Assembly (NCBI GenBank): GCA_014584315.1
Contig: JACTNA010000032.1
Location: 62,001-126,000 of the forward strand
Reading direction: 5' to 3'
Origin: Planctomycetota bacterium
Lineage (GTDB): Bacteria > Planctomycetota > Phycisphaerae > Phycisphaerales > UBA1924
Length of the DNA: 64,000 nt
The number at the start of each line of letters is the position of its first letter. The first letter of the stretch is position 1. Below the pieces are notes generated by a model. It worked only from the letters and a program-made list of their open reading frames with translations, searched no databases and was not told the origin of the DNA. Of this stretch, positions 45,629 to 53,747 are shown in pieces. The position numbers and the translations under genes were made by a program.

Positions 45629-47869
45629 ATGCGCATTGCAACGGGGTTCGTCGCGGTGGTTCTGGGCGTCGGTGCGGTCCAGGCGCAGGAGTGGCGACCG
45701 GTGGAAGGAAGGCTGATGACGCGTTGGGCCGCCGATGTCGCGCCGGGGAACGCGCTGCGCGAGTACCCGCGCCCGACGATGTCGCGGCAGAACTGGCTAA
45801 GCCTCAACGGGCTGTGGGAATGGGCGGAGGCCCCGGCGGACGCCGGAGCGCCGGCGGCGTATCCGGGGACGATCCTGGTGCCGTTCCCGATCGAGAGCGC
45901 GCTCTCGGGCGTCGGTCGATCCGTCGAGCATCTCTGGTACCGGCGATCGTTCGAGGTCCCGCCCGCGTGGCGCGAGGGTCGCGTGCTCCTGCACTTCGGC
46001 GCGGTGGACTGGCACGCGCGCGTGTGGGTGAACGGTCGGCTCGCGGGCGAGCACGTCGGCGGGTACGACGCCTTCTCGTTCGACATCACCGATGCACTCG
46101 CCGAAGGGGACGAGCAGACGATCGTCGTCAGCGTGTGGGACCCGACGGACGGGCACTGGCAGCCGCGCGGCAAGCAGGTGCGCGAGCCGCACGGCATCTG
46201 GTACACGCCCACCACCGGCATCTGGCAGACGGTCTGGGTCGAGCCGGTGCCGAACGCGCACGTCCGGCGCCTGCACGTGACGCCCGATTTCGACACGAGA
46301 ACCGTCCGGGTGCGCGTCGAATCGGAAGGCGGGACGGGCGTCCGCGCCGCGCTCACCATCGGAACCCGGCGCGTCGCGGAGGTGACGGGCCGTCCCGGCG
46401 AGGAGATCGTGCTCGACATCGCGGGGGACTTCCGGCCCTGGTCGCCGGACCAACCGCGGCTGTACGACCTGGTCGTGGAGTTGCTGGACGGCGACGCCGT
46501 CGCGGATCGGGTGGCGTCGTACTGCGGCGTGCGGAAAGTCGAGGTCCGCCCGGACGCGGAGGGCGTGCACCGCATCCACCTGAACGGCGAGCCGGTGTTC
46601 GTCTTCGGGCCGCTGGACCAGGGGTTCTGGCCGGACGGGCTGTACACCGCCCCGACGGACGCCGCGCTGATGCACGACCTGATCGTGACGAAGCGCATGG
46701 GCTTCAACGCCGTGCGCAAGCACGTCAAGGTCGAGCCGGAGCGGTGGTACTGGTGGTGCGACGTCCTGGGGCTGCTCGTGCTGCAGGACATGCCGAGCGG
46801 CGACGCGTACGTGGGGCCGGGGCGGGGCGAGATCGCGCGCACGCCCGAGTCCGCGGCCCAGTTCGAGCGGGAACTGCGCGCGCTGGTCGAGGGTCGCGCC
46901 CATCACCCGAGCGTCGTCTGTTGGGTGCCCTTCAATGAAGGCTGGGGGCAGTACGACACGGTGCGGATCGCGGCGTGGGTGAAGGAACTGGACCCGACGC
47001 GGCTGGTGATCTGCGCCAGCGGATGGAACGACTACCCCGCGGGAGACCTCATCGACTGGCACGCGTACCCGGGGCCGGCATCGCCGAGGCCGAGCGGCGG
47101 TCGGGCGGCGTTCCTGGGCGAGTACGGCGGGCTTGGGCTGCCCATCTCGGGGCATACCTGGCAGGACGAGAAGAACTGGGGATACAGGAGTTACACCGAT
47201 CGGGACGCGCTCACGGCCGCGTATCTCGCGCTGGCGGACGACCTGCGCCTGCTGATCGCCGATCCCGGCTTGTCGGGCGCGATCTACACCCAGACGACGG
47301 ACGTGGAAATCGAAGTCAACGGCCTGATGACCTACGACCGCGAGGTCATCAAACTCGACGAGACGAAGGTGCTCGGGGCGCACCTTCGCCTGTACGCACC
47401 CCCGCCGAGGGTGCGCGAGATCACGGCGGCGTCGAGCGACGAGGCGCAGGAGTGGGCGTACACCTTCGATCGGCCGGCGGACGGCTGGGAGATGCCGGGG
47501 TTCGACGACTCGTCGTGGCAGCGCGGGCCGGGCGGCTTCGGGCGTGAGGGCACGCCGGGGGCGGCGGTGCGCACGCCGTGGCACACGGGCGAGGTCTGGA
47601 TTCGGCGGCAGTTCATCCTGCCGCGCATCATGCTGCACGATCCGAGGCTGGTGGTGCACCACGACGAGGACGCGGAGGTCTACATCAACGGCGTGCTCGC
47701 CGCCGAACTCTCGGGCTACACGACGGGCTACGTGGTGCGGCGCATGAGCGACGCGGCGCGGGAGGCGCTGATCTCCGGGCCGGTGACGATCGCGGTGCAC
47801 TGCCGGCAGACGACCGGAGGGCAGTACATCGACGTGGGCATCGTGGACGTCGTCGAGGCGGGCGAGTGA
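45629..47869 (+). CDS. Secreted glycoside hydrolase family 2 enzyme
   Basis: This 746-residue protein has a signal peptide (IATGFVAVVLGVGAVQAQ), then the GH2 domain series: a sugar-binding jelly roll (NWLSLNGLWEWAEAP, LWYRRSFEVPPAWREGRVLLHFGAVDWHARVWVNGRLAGEHVGGYDAFSFDIT), an immunoglobulin-like domain and a TIM barrel. The barrel contains VPFNEGWGQYD with acid/base Glu near 437 and AAFLGEYGGLGL with the probable nucleophile Glu near 498. A C-terminal beta domain follows (VWIRRQFILP, YINGVLAAELSGYTTGY). GH2 covers beta-galactosidase, beta-mannosidase and beta-glucuronidase; the W-Y-T-P-T-T-G-I-W-Q-T-V-W motif is common to the family and the sugar cannot be fixed. Genes converge with the DUF2961 gene 6 bp away, another carbohydrate-active protein. 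Confidence 0.9.
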   Translation: MRIATGFVAVVLGVGAVQAQEWRPVEGRLMTRWAADVAPGNALREYPRPTMSRQNWLSLNGLWEWAEAPADAGAPAAYPGTILVPFPIESALSGVGRSVEHLWYRRSFEVPPAWREGRVLLHFGAVDWHARVWVNGRLAGEHVGGYDAFSFDITDALAEGDEQTIVVSVWDPTDGHWQPRGKQVREPHGIWYTPTTGIWQTVWVEPVPNAHVRRLHVTPDFDTRTVRVRVESEGGTGVRAALTIGTRRVAEVTGRPGEEIVLDIAGDFRPWSPDQPRLYDLVVELLDGDAVADRVASYCGVRKVEVRPDAEGVHRIHLNGEPVFVFGPLDQGFWPDGLYTAPTDAALMHDLIVTKRMGFNAVRKHVKVEPERWYWWCDVLGLLVLQDMPSGDAYVGPGRGEIARTPESAAQFERELRALVEGRAHHPSVVCWVPFNEGWGQYDTVRIAAWVKELDPTRLVICASGWNDYPAGDLIDWHAYPGPASPRPSGGRAAFLGEYGGLGLPISGHTWQDEKNWGYRSYTDRDALTAAYLALADDLRLLIADPGLSGAIYTQTTDVEIEVNGLMTYDREVIKLDETKVLGAHLRLYAPPPRVREITAASSDEAQEWAYTFDRPADGWEMPGFDDSSWQRGPGGFGREGTPGAAVRTPWHTGEVWIRRQFILPRIMLHDPRLVVHHDEDAEVYINGVLAAELSGYTTGYVVRRMSDAAREALISGPVTIAVHCRQTTGGQYIDVGIVDVVEAGE

Positions 47870-47875
47870 CCCGGC

Positions 47876-49906
47876 CTACCAGATCGGTTGGAGGACCACG
47901 GCGTCGAGGCCGAAGAAGGCGCGGGTGCCGAGGGCGTTGGGATTGCCGCCGACGACTTCGATGCGCAGCCTGAGCGTACCGTTCTCGGACTTGTGCCAGC
48001 CCGGCAAGTCGATCGGGCCTGTCGGTTCGCACAGGCCGGCGCGGCCCGAGAAGAGGTCGATCGGCTCGCCGACGGGCGTGCCGTTCACGCTCACCCGGAC
48101 GATGCCGTAGTCCCAACTCCGCGTGGCGTGGAGCGCGATCTTCCGCGCTCGTTCGTCCTCGACGGGCACCTCGATCTCGACGAACTCGCCCGGCGCTCGC
48201 CCCTGCACCCACAGGTGGGCGTTGCCGCTCCAGCGGTCGCGTGCGAAGCCGCTCATGTCCTGTTTCACGATCGACATCCCGGGCGTGCCCGCGACGACGC
48301 GGAGGCTCTCGATCTCGATCGCCCCTTCGATCGTGAACGGAGGAGGCAAGGGCGGCGGGTTGATGACGCCGCGCCCGACCTCGTCCTCGGCCGGGATCAC
48401 GTTCGTCGTCGCCCCGGGGCGGGCGTAGAAGTGCGTCGTGGCGGCGTAACCGACCTCGCACTCCTTCCAGTGCCAGACCTCCATGTCGAACGTCAACGAG
48501 CGTCCGAAGGGGATGCCGTCGAGCAGGCGGACGCGCGAGACGGTCGTGTGCCCGTAGTTGCCCGGCCCGTCGCAGCGGGGCTGCGCGTGGAACGGCCCGG
48601 TGAAGAGTTCCGGCGAGCACCAGGCGTAGCCGTAGTAGTCCTCGGTGCCGGTGCCGAAGTGGGAGGGGAAGGTCTCGCCATCGACGTAGATCTTCTCGTC
48701 GCCCTCGCCCCACCAGTCCGGCACGGGGTTGACGACGGCGAGCGTGTCGCCGACGTAGACGCCGCGCCCGGAGATGTCGGCGTAGTTCCAGTCGCGCATG
48801 GGGCGCGTGGGGATCGGGTTCTCCTGGCGCCAGGTGGTGTGGAAGTGCATCGAGCGATCGTCCCACTCCCACCCGCGGGCGCGGACCACGACGCTCAGCG
48901 TGACGGTCTGCGTGCCGAGGTTGGAGATGGCGAGGCGGCCGGCGCGTTCGTAGGGCATGGGCCAGCGCGCGTGGAGCGTGCGACCTTCGTCGGCGACCGT
49001 CCGCCACCAGTCCTCGAACTCGTTGCCGCCCACGCCCGAGCCGAAGAAGTCGCCGAGCGGGCACCAGACGGTGCGCGTGCCGTCGAACTCCGCCTCGAGG
49101 ACGAGCGTGCGCAGCGCGTGGGCGAGGTCGTCGGCGTCAAGAGTGATCGAGAGTTCGTGGACGGCGGCCGGGCCGGCCGAAAGGTCAACGGTGAGCGTGC
49201 GGCCGGGGCGAAGGTCCGACTGGCCACGCGATGCTTGCGCGCGGTACGGCGCAGACGGGTCGGCGAGGGAGCGCTGCACGCGGGCGACCGCGTCGGCCTG
49301 CGCCCGGAGCGTGTCCATCGAGAACGGCTCGACGGCGGTGCCCGGTTCGTACGTGCGATAGTTCACCTGGTAGTAGAAGCCGTCGGCGTCGCTGGTGACG
49401 ATGCACCGGCTCGCGTAGGGGATGGGGAGGTAGAGGTTCCAGCCGCGGGCGCGCGTCGCGGCCAGCGGCGGTGTGAGCACGAACGGGCCGGGCGACCACG
49501 CGCCGCCGAGCAGCGTGTCCATGGGGGCTTCGAGGGCCGGAGTCGCCTGCCCGTCGAGGTAGATCCGCAGCGTCCCCTTCGGGTTTGCGGACCAGATCCG
49601 CACGATCGCGCCCGGCCCCTCGGCGTCCATCATCACGTACTCACGTCGGCCATCGCGCTCCTCGACGCGGATGAACTGGCTCGCGTCGTGGTTGGCGAAC
49701 CAGCCCTCGGAGTCCTCCGGCGAGACGGAGCGGCGGTCGTAACTGCTCGCCTGGGCGCAGGTGTACCAGGGGTCGGGCAGGCGCGCGATGGCCCCCCGAT
49801 CGACCATCTCGCTCAGCAGCGAGCCGAGGCTCACCGGCGGTGGGGCGGCCGACGCCGACACGGACGCCAGCACCGACAGCAGACCGACCATCACGCGGCG
49901 CGACAT
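47876..49906 (-). CDS. Secreted DUF2961 protein (GH172-type glycoside hydrolase candidate)
   Basis: This 676-residue protein has a signal peptide (VGLLSVLASVSASA). The DUF2961 jelly-roll domain has the family marks: SSYDRRSVSPEDSEGWFANHDASQFIRVEE, MMDAEGPGAIVRIWSANPKGTLRIYLDG, LPIPYASRCIVTSD, FYYQVNYRTYE, the VYVGDTLAVVNP..WWGEGDEKIYVDGE block, FPSHFGTGTEDYYGYAW and FGRSLTFDMEVWHWKE. Members of this family include the difructose-anhydride/alpha-fructofuranosidase enzymes of GH172, with acidic residues in the GEGDEK and GTEDYYG motifs. A C-terminal beta domain (about residues 520-676) follows. GAGGAGGTG precedes the ATG. It would act outside the cytoplasmic membrane and lies tail-to-tail with GH2. 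Confidence 0.85.
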   Translation of the reverse strand: MSRRVMVGLLSVLASVSASAAPPPVSLGSLLSEMVDRGAIARLPDPWYTCAQASSYDRRSVSPEDSEGWFANHDASQFIRVEERDGRREYVMMDAEGPGAIVRIWSANPKGTLRIYLDGQATPALEAPMDTLLGGAWSPGPFVLTPPLAATRARGWNLYLPIPYASRCIVTSDADGFYYQVNYRTYEPGTAVEPFSMDTLRAQADAVARVQRSLADPSAPYRAQASRGQSDLRPGRTLTVDLSAGPAAVHELSITLDADDLAHALRTLVLEAEFDGTRTVWCPLGDFFGSGVGGNEFEDWWRTVADEGRTLHARWPMPYERAGRLAISNLGTQTVTLSVVVRARGWEWDDRSMHFHTTWRQENPIPTRPMRDWNYADISGRGVYVGDTLAVVNPVPDWWGEGDEKIYVDGETFPSHFGTGTEDYYGYAWCSPELFTGPFHAQPRCDGPGNYGHTTVSRVRLLDGIPFGRSLTFDMEVWHWKECEVGYAATTHFYARPGATTNVIPAEDEVGRGVINPPPLPPPFTIEGAIEIESLRVVAGTPGMSIVKQDMSGFARDRWSGNAHLWVQGRAPGEFVEIEVPVEDERARKIALHATRSWDYGIVRVSVNGTPVGEPIDLFSGRAGLCEPTGPIDLPGWHKSENGTLRLRIEVVGGNPNALGTRAFFGLDAVVLQPIW

Positions 49907-49993
49907 GCGGGCACCTCCTCGCGGGCGAAGGGCGTCTCGGCCCTCGGCACGAGAGCATACCGGGGCGTCGCCGGGCCGACGCGACCGCGGCAC

Positions 49994-49999
49994 TACAAT
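49994..49999 (+). promoter_or_regulatory. -10 hexamer TACAAT of the pseudopilin operon
   Basis: GCACTACAATGCC lies between the divergent DUF2961 gene and gspG and starts a leader of about 80 nt. No -35 element of good quality is visible. Confidence 0.45.
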
Positions 50000-50005
50000 G
50001 CCCCA

Positions 50006-50056
50006 CGGCAACTCCCGCCGGGCGCGGGCGGTACAGCCCTGGCGGGGGAGTCGCCG
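50006..50056 (+). ncRNA. Long hairpin in the 5' leader of the pseudopilin operon
   Basis: CGGC-A-ACTCCC-GCC (50006-50019) pairs with GGC-GG-GGGAGT-C-GCCG (50041-50056): three helices of 4, 6 and 3 bp in line, interrupted by a 1x1 internal loop and a 2-nt bulge. The apical loop contains a further GGGC/GCCC pair. It begins about 6 nt after the -10 hexamer and ends 14 nt before the AAGGAG site of gspG. It does not match a riboswitch class that I know. Confidence 0.4.
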
Positions 50057-50083
50057 GAACGGTCATCCGGGAAGGAGTCTGCG

Positions 50084-50494
50084 ATGGGGTCTGGGCGTGT
50101 CGCCGTTGGAACGGTTCGGGGCGGGTTCTCGCTGCTCGAGATCATGCTCGTGCTGGTGCTTATCGGGCTGCTGACAGCGGGCGTGGCGGTCAGTCTGAGC
50201 GGGACGGGCACGCGGGCGAAGATCAGGATCACTGAGACGCGCATGGCGTCGATCAAGAGCGCGCTCCAGCAGTACCACATGGAGTACAGCGCGTTCCCGC
50301 CCGTGCTCGAAACGCTCCAGACGATCCGTCCGCCCATGCTCGACGAAGACACCAAGATCAGCGACGGCTGGGACCGTGCGTTCTTCTACGGCACGCCCGG
50401 CCTGAACGCGCGGGACTACGACCTCATCTCCTACGGCCCGGACGGGCAGGCGGGCACGGACGACGACATCAACATCTGGAACATCAAGCGGTGA
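50084..50494 (+). CDS. gspG: Type II secretion major pseudopilin GspG-like
   Basis: This 136-residue protein has a prepilin leader (MGSGRVAVGTVRGG) ending in Gly, then F-S-L-L-E-I-M-L-V-L-V-L-I-G-L-L with Glu at +5 for prepilin peptidase and methylation. The C-terminal part has the GspG features: a helix MASIKSALQQYHMEYSAFPP, then 'DGWDRAFFYGTPG...YDLISYGPDGQAGTDDDINIWN', the Ca2+-binding loop of major pseudopilins. It forms the periplasmic pseudopilus shaft. AAGGAG lies before the ATG. It is the first gene of an operon in which six more genes follow with overlaps or short gaps; the structured leader suggests control at the RNA level. Confidence 0.92.
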   Translation: MGSGRVAVGTVRGGFSLLEIMLVLVLIGLLTAGVAVSLSGTGTRAKIRITETRMASIKSALQQYHMEYSAFPPVLETLQTIRPPMLDEDTKISDGWDRAFFYGTPGLNARDYDLISYGPDGQAGTDDDINIWNIKR

Positions 50495-50513
50495 TCCGGG
50501 GAGGTCGGCGACC

Positions 50514-51089
50514 ATGACCGGCCGCGACGCTCGACACGCACGATCCGCCGGCGCCCGTTCGCGCGGCATCACGTTCCTCGAAGTCGTCCTCTCGACCGTG
50601 ATCCTCGCGATGGCGGTCTCGGCGATGGCGTCGTCGTGCGGGTTCCTGTTCGGCGTGCAGACGCGCCAGCAGCGCACGCTGGGCTGCGCGGAGGTCGCGA
50701 ACCGGCTCATCCTCCAGTACCTCGACGACCAGAAGTCGCTCCCGAACCCGGACCTCCCGGTCGAGTACGGCCCCGCCCAGTACCGATGGCACCTCGAAAA
50801 GTCTCGCGTGCGCGTCGTCACCGATCCCGCGCTCAACCAGGCGGTGCAGGACCGGCGCATCCAGAGCGGCCTCTCGCTCGACCGGCTCGAGCAGATCACG
50901 GTCACCGTCTGGCTCAGCGAGCGTTCGGGCGGCGCCCGCACGCTCGCCGAAGGGCCTCCGAGTGTCACCCTGACGCGCCTCACCGATCCGGTGAAGGTCT
51001 ACCGAAACCCCGATTCCTTCAGCAATCTCATCAACTCCGAGGAGGGGCGGCGCAGCCTCATCAACATGCTGATGGGAGGCGGGCAATGA
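50514..51089 (+). CDS. Minor pseudopilin, GspI-like
   Basis: This 191-residue protein has a basic leader (GRDARHARSAGARSRG) and a prepilin helix ITFLEVVLSTVILAMAVSAMAS with Glu at +5 relative to the Gly-Ile cleavage point. The body is mixed alpha/beta (EVANRLILQYLDDQKSLPNPDLPVEYGPAQYRWHLEKSRVRVV and QITVTVWLSE), resembling GspI, whose domain has the 'A..LA.....E.....Y.W...V' pattern. Minor pseudopilins GspI, J and K cap the pseudopilus tip. The assignment to I rests on gene order (after G, before J and K) and on size, and is weaker than for GspG. GGGGAGG precedes the ATG, and the stop overlaps the next start as ATGA. Confidence 0.75.
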   Translation: MTGRDARHARSAGARSRGITFLEVVLSTVILAMAVSAMASSCGFLFGVQTRQQRTLGCAEVANRLILQYLDDQKSLPNPDLPVEYGPAQYRWHLEKSRVRVVTDPALNQAVQDRRIQSGLSLDRLEQITVTVWLSERSGGARTLAEGPPSVTLTRLTDPVKVYRNPDSFSNLINSEEGRRSLINMLMGGGQ

Positions 51090-52153
51090 CGCGCCGGGCC
51101 TTCACGCTGCTCGAAACCGTCCTCGCGGCCGTCATCGGCTCGCTGGTCGTGCTGTCGGGGTACGCGGTGTTCGCGTCGTTGAACGCCGCGGATCGTTCGC
51201 TCGCCCGTCGTGCGGACGAGCAGGTGCAGATGGCGCAGTTGCAGCGGACGATGCAGCGCGCGTTCTCCTCGTTGCTCCTCGCGCCGACGCCGACCGGCAC
51301 GCAGCAGCCGACGGGCGGCGCGGCCGGCGCGGGCGGCGTCACCGCCGGGGCCGCCCCGGAGACCGCCGAGGAACCGGCCGTCCCGCCGCGATTCATCCTC
51401 GGGCCGGAGACGGACGAGCGCATCTCACGCCTGACGCAACGGGCGAAGTTCGCGGCGGGCGGCGGGGGCGGGAAGGTCGCGTCGCCCCAGCGGCTCGAGA
51501 TCACGCTCCACAAGCCGCCCATCGTCGCGCCGCCATCGCAGCGAGTGCCGGGCCTGACGCTCGTCGAGGCCAGCGAGGCAGCGCAGCAGGACGCCGCGGG
51601 CGGCGTGCGCGGCGCGTTCGTCCTCACGCCCGACGAAGTGAGCGAACTCTCTCGCACCGAGGACGGGCGGACCGGGTGGACGCTCTGGTGGCAGCCGATG
51701 GTCGGGAGCGACGACACCGCGCCCGTCCCGGTCGCCACCGGCCTCGTCTACTGCCAATGGCAGGTCTTCAGGGACCGCGAGATGCACTCGGAGTTGTCCG
51801 CGGGCGTCCCCGGCGATCTGCCCGCCTATGTGCAACTCGAAGTCGAGACCCTCGCGGGCCTGTACGCGAACTTCATGTTCGAACTCGCGTGGACCGTCGG
51901 CGAAGAGCCGGGCACGCTCATCGAAGAGCCGGAGCCGACGCCCAACCTCGGCGGCGCGGGCGGCGCGGCCGGCGGACCGGGCGGCCCCGGACAGCCGGGC
52001 CTCCAGGGCGGCCCCGGAGGACCGGGCGGACCGGGCGGTCCGGGACAGCGCCCCGGACGCCGACGCGACCTGCAGCCCACGCCGACCGGCGTCACGCCGG
52101 GCCAGGCGCCGCCGACGCGCCCCGTGCCGATCGAACGGAGGGAGCAGCCGTGA
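51086..52153 (+). CDS. Minor pseudopilin, GspJ-like, with collagen-like tail
   Basis: This 355-residue protein has a minimal leader (M-T-R-R-A) and prepilin helix F-T-L-L-E-T-V-L-A-A-V-I-G-S-L-V-V-L, Glu at +5. The body matches GspJ in the 'S.A.LAR..DEQVQMAQLQRTMQRAF' helix, PPRFILG, RLEITLHKPP and a long beta part (GLVYCQWQVFRD). An Ala/Gly/Pro linker lies at residues about 70-95. The C-terminus (residues about 290-330) is a collagen-like Gly-Gly-Pro/Gly-x-x run followed by Arg/Pro-rich sequence, which is foreign to GspJ. The tail could expose an elongated rod at the pseudopilus tip or on the cell surface. It overlaps both neighbours (ATGA upstream, GTGA downstream). Confidence 0.75.
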   Translation: MTRRAFTLLETVLAAVIGSLVVLSGYAVFASLNAADRSLARRADEQVQMAQLQRTMQRAFSSLLLAPTPTGTQQPTGGAAGAGGVTAGAAPETAEEPAVPPRFILGPETDERISRLTQRAKFAAGGGGGKVASPQRLEITLHKPPIVAPPSQRVPGLTLVEASEAAQQDAAGGVRGAFVLTPDEVSELSRTEDGRTGWTLWWQPMVGSDDTAPVPVATGLVYCQWQVFRDREMHSELSAGVPGDLPAYVQLEVETLAGLYANFMFELAWTVGEEPGTLIEEPEPTPNLGGAGGAAGGPGGPGQPGLQGGPGGPGGPGGPGQRPGRRRDLQPTPTGVTPGQAPPTRPVPIERREQP

Positions 52154-52989
52154 TCGCGCGACCCGGCACAACCCGGCACGCCCGCGCTTTCGCGATGCCC
52201 GTCGCGCTCATCATCGTCCTCCTGGTCGGCGTGGTCACCGGGCTGATGTTCGAGCGCCAGGCCTCGCAGCGGCGGCTGATCGATCGCCAGTTGTGGTGGT
52301 ACCAGGAGCACCACGCCCGCTTCGGCGTCCAGGAAGTCGTGGACGCCTGGATGACGCAGATCCCGAGCAACCTCCGAATCGAGGACGCGCTCGGCGAGAA
52401 CGGGCACGCCGCCGACCTCATCCTCCCCGACGGCACCATCGCCGTCCTCTTCCTTCAGGAGGCCCAGGGCAGCCTGCTCACCGATTTCACCGCGCTCAAC
52501 GCCTCCGACCAGGAACTCTGCCAGCGCACGCTCGATCAGTTGGCGCTCGTCGAAGAGGGCGCACCCAGGCCGCAGAATCGACGCGCCGTTGGCCCCGCCC
52601 AGGTCAGCGTCAACTCGGCGTCCCTCGACGCGCTCCGCGCGGTCTGCCGCGCCTCGCTCGACGAGAGCCGCGGCGAGATGCTCGCCCGCGAGATCGACGC
52701 CGAACGCGCCAGGCGCGGCATCATCGACTCGCCCAACGCGTTGAGCGAGGCGCTCAGCCGTGTCCAGGTCACCCCCGAGGAGCGCGCCGCCGTGCTCCGC
52801 GCCCTGACCACGAGGGCGTCGCTCTACTACCTCGTCGTCGAGCTCCAGCGCGGGCGCGACGGCGCTCGCCTCGCCCGCTACGGCGGCTACATCCCCATGT
52901 TCGACCGCCGCCGGACCGGCCAGGCGGACGAGCAGGCCTGGGGACGAAGGACGGCATTCCTCACGTGGGACGACCTTGGGGTAGAGTAG
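52150..52989 (+). CDS. gspK: Minor pseudopilin, GspK-like
   Basis: This 279-residue protein has a GTG start overlapping the gspJ stop. An N-terminal leader and helix (AFAMPVALIIVLLVGVVTGLMFERQ) lack the Glu at +5, as is usual for GspK. The periplasmic part has the GspK layout: RRLIDRQLWWYQEHHARFGVQEVVDAWM, LPDGTIAVLFLQEAQGSLLTDFTALN, VSVNSASLDALRAVCRASLDESRGEMLAREIDAERARRGI and a C-terminal strand LYYLVVELQR. The SVNSASLDAL block corresponds to the SAM-like 'N.NTA....L.al' domain of GspK. It sits at the pseudopilus tip. The next gene follows after 38 bp with its own GGAAGAGGAC site. Confidence 0.85.
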   Translation: MIARPGTTRHARAFAMPVALIIVLLVGVVTGLMFERQASQRRLIDRQLWWYQEHHARFGVQEVVDAWMTQIPSNLRIEDALGENGHAADLILPDGTIAVLFLQEAQGSLLTDFTALNASDQELCQRTLDQLALVEEGAPRPQNRRAVGPAQVSVNSASLDALRAVCRASLDESRGEMLAREIDAERARRGIIDSPNALSEALSRVQVTPEERAAVLRALTTRASLYYLVVELQRGRDGARLARYGGYIPMFDRRRTGQADEQAWGRRTAFLTWDDLGVE

Positions 52990-53027
52990 ATGAAGAGCGG
53001 GCCGGAGGCCCGGAAGAGGACACGACG

Positions 53028-53747
53028 ATGGACCGCCCCCGGATGCCCGATCGACGAACGGCCAGGAAGGTCGCCTACGTCGCGCAGGCCGCCGTCGCCG
53101 CTGCGCTCGTGCTCACCACGGCCGTCGCCGCGCTGGGCGTCCCCGGGCTTGAACCTCGGCCGATCGCGCCCCCGGAGCCGCCGCGGGTCGAGGCGGACAC
53201 GCGGGCCGCGCAGGCCGCGGCCTCCGCGCCGCGGATCGACACCGAGGCCGTGTCCTTCATGCTCGGTTCCGTGAGGAACCGTCCCGAGCCGCCGGTCGTG
53301 GCCCAGAGCGACCCCGAGGAAGAGGCCGAGACCATCACGCCTTCGACCGACGGCGAGATCCGCTTTCTGGGCGGCATCATCGAACCGAACCGGGCGGTTG
53401 CGCTGCTCTCCTTCGATGGCGTGCAGAGCATGGTCGCCGTCGGGCGCGAGTACCGGGGCTACCGCGTGCTCCGCGTCGAGCCGGACCACGTCGTCCTCTC
53501 ACGCGGGGGGGACGACATCGTGATCGACAAGTCCGAGCGCCAAGGCTCCGCCGTCAGCGCGGTCACGCCGCGCCCGGGCGCGACAAACCCCGCCAACGCG
53601 ATGGTCATGTCGCAGCCGGGCACGGACGACCCGGCGGTGCTCCGCGCGCGCGCCGCCGAACGCGCCCGCGAGGAGATCGCCCGCCGCCGGGGCGACTTCG
53701 AGCGCGTGCGAGCGGAGCGCGGCGGTCAGCCCGAGGATCAGCGTTGA
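53028..53747 (+). CDS. GspC/PilP-like inner-membrane assembly protein
   Basis: This 239-residue protein has a short cytoplasmic N-terminus, one membrane helix (VAYVAQAAVAAALVLTTAVAALGV), a Pro/Ala/Glu-rich linker (residues about 42-100) and a small beta domain. That domain, reading RFLGGIIEPNRAVALLSFDGVQSMVAVGREYRGYRVLRVEPDHVVLSRGGDDIVID, is the 'homology region' of GspC and PilP, which link the inner-membrane platform to the secretin. A charged helix (RARAAERAREEIARRRGDFERVRAER) ends the protein; no PDZ domain is present. Its place, between GspK and GspL, differs from the usual position at the head of the operon. It overlaps the next gene by TTGA. Confidence 0.72.
   Translation: MDRPRMPDRRTARKVAYVAQAAVAAALVLTTAVAALGVPGLEPRPIAPPEPPRVEADTRAAQAAASAPRIDTEAVSFMLGSVRNRPEPPVVAQSDPEEEAETITPSTDGEIRFLGGIIEPNRAVALLSFDGVQSMVAVGREYRGYRVLRVEPDHVVLSRGGDDIVIDKSERQGSAVSAVTPRPGATNPANAMVMSQPGTDDPAVLRARAAERAREEIARRRGDFERVRAERGGQPEDQR

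Noticed and set aside
43777-46842. Extending the methyltransferase to a 1021-codon protein
   Set aside because: The upstream part is antisense to phoU and the GH2 gene and lacks any domain. The methyltransferase resemblance begins only after about 44630.
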